NCBI RefSeq assembly: GCF_000611645.1 | Contig: NW_014013409.1 | Span: 1,584 to 35,729, forward strand | Direction of reading: 5' to 3' | DNA length: 34,146 nt | Source of the DNA: Monoraphidium neglectum | Taxonomy: Eukaryota; Chlorophyta; Chlorophyceae; Sphaeropleales; Selenastraceae | Shown: positions 31,385 to 34,146 of the stretch, piece by piece | Layout of the letters: every line of letters begins with the position of its first letter | Numbering within the stretch: the first letter of the stretch is position 1 | Program-made: the position numbers and the translations under genes | The notes under the pieces: generated by a model | What the model was told of the DNA's origin: nothing | The model's input: only the letters and a program-made list of their open reading frames with translations | Databases searched by the model: none

Positions 31385-31668
31385 CTCGTGCCGATGGTGC
31401 GATGCCCCGGTCGGCAGTGGCACCTGGCGCTGGCCCCGCTACCGGCGAGGGCGAGCAAGAGCAAGAAGGCAGCCCGCGTGCCCAGCGCAAACGGCCGCGG
31501 CACCAGCACAGCAGCAGCAGCGATAGCAGCAGCTCCAGCAGAGACAGTGGCAGCAGCAGCAAGGACGAACAGGGAGGGAACGGGTGTGACAGTTGCGGTG
31601 ACGACGACCCTTGGATGCCGCTCAACTGTGTGCTGGACGTGCGGGCTGCGCTCAGGCGCCTAGACTAG
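27932..31668 (+). CDS. Non-canonical poly(A) polymerase, TRF4/PAPD5 type, with polyQ/polyH N-terminus
   Basis: Exons are 27932-29576, 29864-30168, 30393-30708 and 30944-31668, giving 996 aa with matching phases. Residues about 1-470 are dominated by Gln and His runs. The nucleotidyltransferase core then starts. It has a GS motif at 530-531 and Asp542/Asp544 in CSDIDIVV, and the third catalytic Asp612 in EVDISLG just after the RVPILKLT motif. The PAP-associated domain follows, with EVFHGGLGSWSLTNMVLAHL, FGGQGFDYG, and LALEDPLTGREVAGG completed exactly across intron 3. This is the TRF4/PAPD5 group, which adds short A-tails to nuclear RNAs for exosome decay, often in a TRAMP complex. The C-terminus has Gly, Gln and Ser runs and ends with a short ordered segment (WMPLNCVLDVRAALRRLD). 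Poly-Leu and poly-Ala frames on other strands are shadows of the repeats. Confidence 0.9.
28325..28487 (+). repeat. CAC/CAG triplet tract encoding polyHis and polyGln (TRF4-like)
   Basis: CAC, CAT and CAG units encode alternating His and Gln, then a His run and a pure Gln run of 17 broken by one Lys. It is the longest homopolymer in the window. Confidence 0.92.
28775..29010 (+). repeat. CAG/CCG/AAG triplet tract encoding Gln-rich runs (TRF4-like)
   Basis: Two blocks encode QP-alternating segments and then Gln runs with scattered Lys. Single-base variants of CAG (AAG, CCG, CTG) dominate, showing that the array has decayed under loose constraint. Confidence 0.9.
29836..29859 (+). other. 10-bp hairpin directly before the 3' splice site of TRF4-like intron 1
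   Basis: Arms TGCCCCACAA (29836-29845) and TTGTGGGGCA (29850-29859) flank the 4-nt loop CCCA. The acceptor AG is at 29862-29863, only three bases past the stem. The stem occupies the place where a pyrimidine tract would be expected. Confidence 0.75.
31336..31383 (+). repeat. CAG tract encoding polyGln in the C-terminal tail (TRF4-like)
   Basis: About 15 consecutive CAG codons and one CAA lie in the disordered C-terminal part of the poly(A) polymerase. The tract is nearly pure, suggesting recent expansion and likely length polymorphism. Confidence 0.92.
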
Positions 31669-31691
31669 TGCGCCTTGCAGCACGGGTTATG

Positions 31692-31696
31692 TTACA
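31692..31696 (-). terminator. TGTAA polyadenylation signal, NPC2-like gene
   Basis: The + strand reads TTACA. It lies 66 nt past the NPC2-like stop codon and only 24 bp from the stop codon of the opposing TRF4-like gene, so the cleavage site must fall at or inside that gene's last exon. Confidence 0.55.
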
Positions 31697-31761
31697 AGGC
31701 TTGCGAACACTGTCACATGGCGATAAAATGAATTGCGATAATGTACACAAACGCCTGGCAG

Positions 31762-32887
31762 TCACAGCTTCAGGAAAAGCAGCTTCCTGCTGGTGGCCAC
31801 CAGCCGCTCCCTCTCTGCATTCGCCCCAATCACCAGCCCGCTGCCGCTGCTGCTGGCCTGCACAGCCCTGACAGCGCTGGGTGCGGGCACCATGGTGAAG
31901 TGCACGGTGACACACAGCAGCTCGTTATTGGTGACATCACGCGCCTTGAGGGTGACATCATAGTCGCCCTGCAGGGACGGTGTGGTTTTAAGGATGGTGA
32001 GGAGGCTCAGCAAAGGGCAGCAATCAAACAGGGGTGTGCAATTTTGTGTTGCAGCAGCCTGTGCAAGATGCCATCGAGCTGGTCGTGCTGTTAGCTCAGA
32101 CACAGCACACCTTGAAAACAAGGCATTCGGCTGTCACTGTTGCAAGCACCTTTAGGGCAATGGGAAGGAGCCCTGACAGCTGAGGGTCGGCCGTAAGCAC
32201 TGCTTACCGCATCCCCCCGGCCCCCAGCCCTCACACCGAGCACTGCCCGAACCCAATAGGTGCAGCCCACCCCCCTCCCCCGCACCCCCCCCCCCATGCT
32301 CACCGGGGGTGCAATGGGTGGCAGGTCTTGAACGTACTTGACCTCCAGGGGGCCGGGGGCGATGGGGCAGGCCGTCTTGGTGCAGAGGTCGTCGCTGGTC
32401 TCGTAGATGGGCGTGCCCACAAACGACACGCTCATGCTGATGGAGCCCGCCGCCACATCGCGGTCTTCAGGCGGGGGTCCAGGTGCAGATGACGCAGTGT
32501 GAGCAAAACATCATGTGAGTGGCAGCCGAAGCTCTCACAAAGGGCGCCGTGATACAGATGGTCCCCACCCTCATGAGCGGGGCCAGCATGGACAGGGCGC
32601 GACTCCCGACCTCGGCTGCGTGCCCGCAGTGTGCTCCCACCCCCGCTCAGCAGCATTGCCTTAAGCCTGCTCGCTTGGCCCCACTCAAGAGCATTGTCCC
32701 CTAGCGCACCTGCGCTGCCCTTGATGGTGAAGGACACCTGGTTGCCAATGACGGGAGGGTCGGGCAACAGCACCACCTCCGAGGGCTTGAACGGGGCGGT
32801 GGCGGCATCGCAGGCCTCCCAGGTGAAGGCCGCAGCTGAGCGAGCACACGTCACCACCAGCAGCGCAATCAGCGCCGCTGATTGCAT
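31762..32887 (-). CDS. Secreted NPC2-like ML-domain lipid-binding protein
   Basis: Exons are 32887-32710, 32464-32304 and 31968-31762, giving 181 aa with matching phases. Residues 1-20 form a typical signal peptide (hydrophobic core, then ARSAAA before FTW). The mature part has the ML (MD-2-related lipid recognition) layout: FTWEAC, PDPPVIGNQVSFTIKGSA, then SVSFVGTPIYE, DLCTKTACPIAPG, LPPIAPPGDYDVTLKA and LLCVTVHF. Four cysteines can form two disulfides, one linking the pair around the TDDLC-TAC loop. NPC2/ML proteins carry sterols or phospholipids in the vacuole, lysosome or cell exterior. The C-terminal tail after the last beta strand (about 43 residues, Ala/Ser-rich then basic) is longer than usual. 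The first junction (GCAG|GTGCGC to CTGAAG|ACCGCG) is the least certain, but it preserves the domain. Confidence 0.88.
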
Positions 32888-33242
32888 TTGCGTCAGCCTG
32901 TTCCTTGAGGTTCTAAAAGTGATCTCTCAGCGCGTGGAACCTGCAAATCCCTCCAAATGCATGAATTCTAGCCTACATATGCAAGCCCATGCAGGCCTAG
33001 ATCGCTCGAAGGCTCAATCGGCAGATGACACGACTCTCGGTGGCCCAGTCAGATTCACGGTGAAGAGAGGTCGGGGTGTGTGTACCGCAGATGTTGGTCT
33101 GCAATCTGACAAGTGGAAGATATCGTTGTCAGGCGTGTTTTACCTCGGCAAGATCCATACCGGTAGAAGTGTTGCGCGGGCCGCGCATGCAACGCAGTAG
33201 ACGCCTTTGGAATTGTGCCAAAAGCAGCATTGAGTTGCATCC
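32888..33242. promoter_or_regulatory. Compact divergent promoter: NPC2-like / VTE5-type kinase
   Basis: Only 355 bp separate the two start codons, the shortest divergent spacing in the window. Both genes act on lipids (inference from family), so shared control is plausible. The sequence is moderately AT-rich compared with the coding parts. No TATA box was identified. Confidence 0.55.
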
Positions 33243-34146
33243 ATGAATGTGGCGCGGTCACCGGCTGCTCAATGCCCTGCAATGAGGCAGCGTCTGCTCA
33301 GCGGCACCGGCGGTGCAGGTGTCGTGTGGCGCAGGCAGCCCGCCCGCCATTTGAGCAGCAATGGTGCGATGCGGCAGCAGCTCAGAGATCGGTACGGTGA
33401 ACAGCAGCAGCCGCGACGGCGCGATGGCACGGCTGCGACTGCTGCGGCCGTGTCAGCAGCAGCGGGCACAGCGTCCGCCCTGCCCCAGCTGGCGGAGCTG
33501 TCGGCAGCGCCGAGCTGGAACCTCGGTGTCGCTGTGGCCGCTGCGCTCGGTGCCTGGGTCTGGGTCAAGGCATTTGATGCGCTCGCGCGCAGCGGCGTGC
33601 TGGAGCAGAAGCTGTCGGTGAGGACCTCCGCACGGCCCATGCATCGGGGGATGTGCAAGACTGCATGCATGTGGGCATGACAACAGCAACCTGGGCAAGA
33701 AAAGGGTGTGCGGTGCGATTGTGGGCGCGACAGCAGGTCAGGCTGCGCGCTGCAGGTCATCACATTGTCCCGCAGCTGAACTCGGCTCAGTGGCGCCCAA
33801 CAGCAGGCCTTGTTCCCTTGGATTTGCGGCTCTTGACGCCCGATGCCCCCGCTCCTGCCTGCCGGCGCCCTGCCCCGCCGCTCTCCCTCCCTCCCCAGCG
33901 CAAGCTCGTGCACTCGACGGCGGGGCCTCTCTTCATGCTCACCTGGCCGCTGTTCAAGTGAGCCCACGGCACGGTTAGCAGCCGCGCCCCTGCAGTGCGC
34001 GGTTGCGGATGCAGCGGCCCTGCCCGCCCTGGGCTCCGCGGCCCCACGTGCCGCGGGGCCTGCTGCAGCGCGCAAGACGCATGTGTACGCTACAGCACGC
34101 CGCCCGCGCCGCTGACCGCCACGCCCCGCCGATGTGCGCGTGCACG
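33243..34146 (+). CDS. VTE5: Phytol kinase (VTE5 type), chloroplast, 5' part only
   Basis: Exon 1 is 33243-33617 (125 codons, phase 0) and exon 2 is 33899-33957 (phase 2); the gene runs off the window. The N-terminus is long, Arg/Ser/Ala/Gln-rich and without acidic residues until about residue 47, as in a chloroplast transit peptide. A hydrophobic segment (WNLGVAVAAALGAWVWVKAF) is the first membrane helix. The conserved block EQKLS|RKLVHSTAGPLFML then crosses the splice exactly, followed by TWPLF. This RKLVH motif marks the phytol/farnesol/dolichol kinase family. VTE5 phosphorylates phytol released from chlorophyll and feeds tocopherol synthesis in the plastid envelope. The next exon was not resolved within the remaining 190 bases. 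A farnesol-kinase specificity cannot be excluded. Confidence 0.83.

Noticed and set aside
33970..34146. Third exon of the VTE5-type kinase at the right edge
   Set aside because: Several CAG acceptors are possible, but none gives the family sequence expected after TWPLF. The real exon may lie outside the window.

Overview
This window looks like nuclear DNA of a green alga, most likely a trebouxiophyte close to Chlorella (the lineage is inference). It is GC-rich. Its genes are split by short introns with a strong exon-AG|GTGNG ... CAG|exon pattern. TGTAA-type polyadenylation signals follow several stop codons, and gene content is plant-like: two chloroplast or thylakoid targeting peptides, an R2R3-MYB, A20/AN1, WPP-RanGAP and a VTE5-type kinase. 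I rebuilt exon structures by hand from splice sites, codon phase and protein family motifs. Ten of the eleven models close in frame and end in a stop; the eleventh runs off the right edge.

Layout from left to right. 910-3655 (+) is an alanine-rich orphan protein, probably plastid-targeted. 9429-5689 (-) is an R2R3-MYB transcription factor with a very long Gln/His-rich tail. 11024-9955 (-) is an NDUFAF2-like complex I assembly factor. 11450-13143 (+) is a thylakoid lumen pentapeptide-repeat protein (TL15 type). 15355-14061 (-) is an A20/AN1 stress-associated protein. 18517-15672 (-) is a membrane-anchored ATP-grasp enzyme. 19290-22902 (+) is a RanGAP with a WPP-like N-terminus. 25673-23838 (-) is CDC20. 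27932-31668 (+) is a non-canonical poly(A) polymerase (TRF4/PAPD5 type) with a polyQ/polyH N-terminus. 32887-31762 (-) is a secreted NPC2-like ML-domain protein. From 33243 (+), cut by the window end, is a phytol kinase (VTE5 type).

The genes are a mixed housekeeping and regulatory set, not an operon or a single pathway. Four pairs are head-to-head with 355-2258 bp between start codons: NDUFAF2/TL15, ATP-grasp/RanGAP, CDC20/TRF4-like and NPC2/VTE5. Convergent pairs are tightly packed: the TRF4-like and NPC2-like stop codons are only 93 bp apart.

I found no mobile element, CRISPR array, tRNA or rRNA. The features most worth a second look are three likely GC-AG introns, CA-repeat tracts abutting two 3' splice sites, a hairpin overlapping a splice acceptor, unusual substitutions in the MYB and WPP domains, low-complexity insertions in enzymes, and an assembly gap flanked by an exact 19-bp direct repeat.
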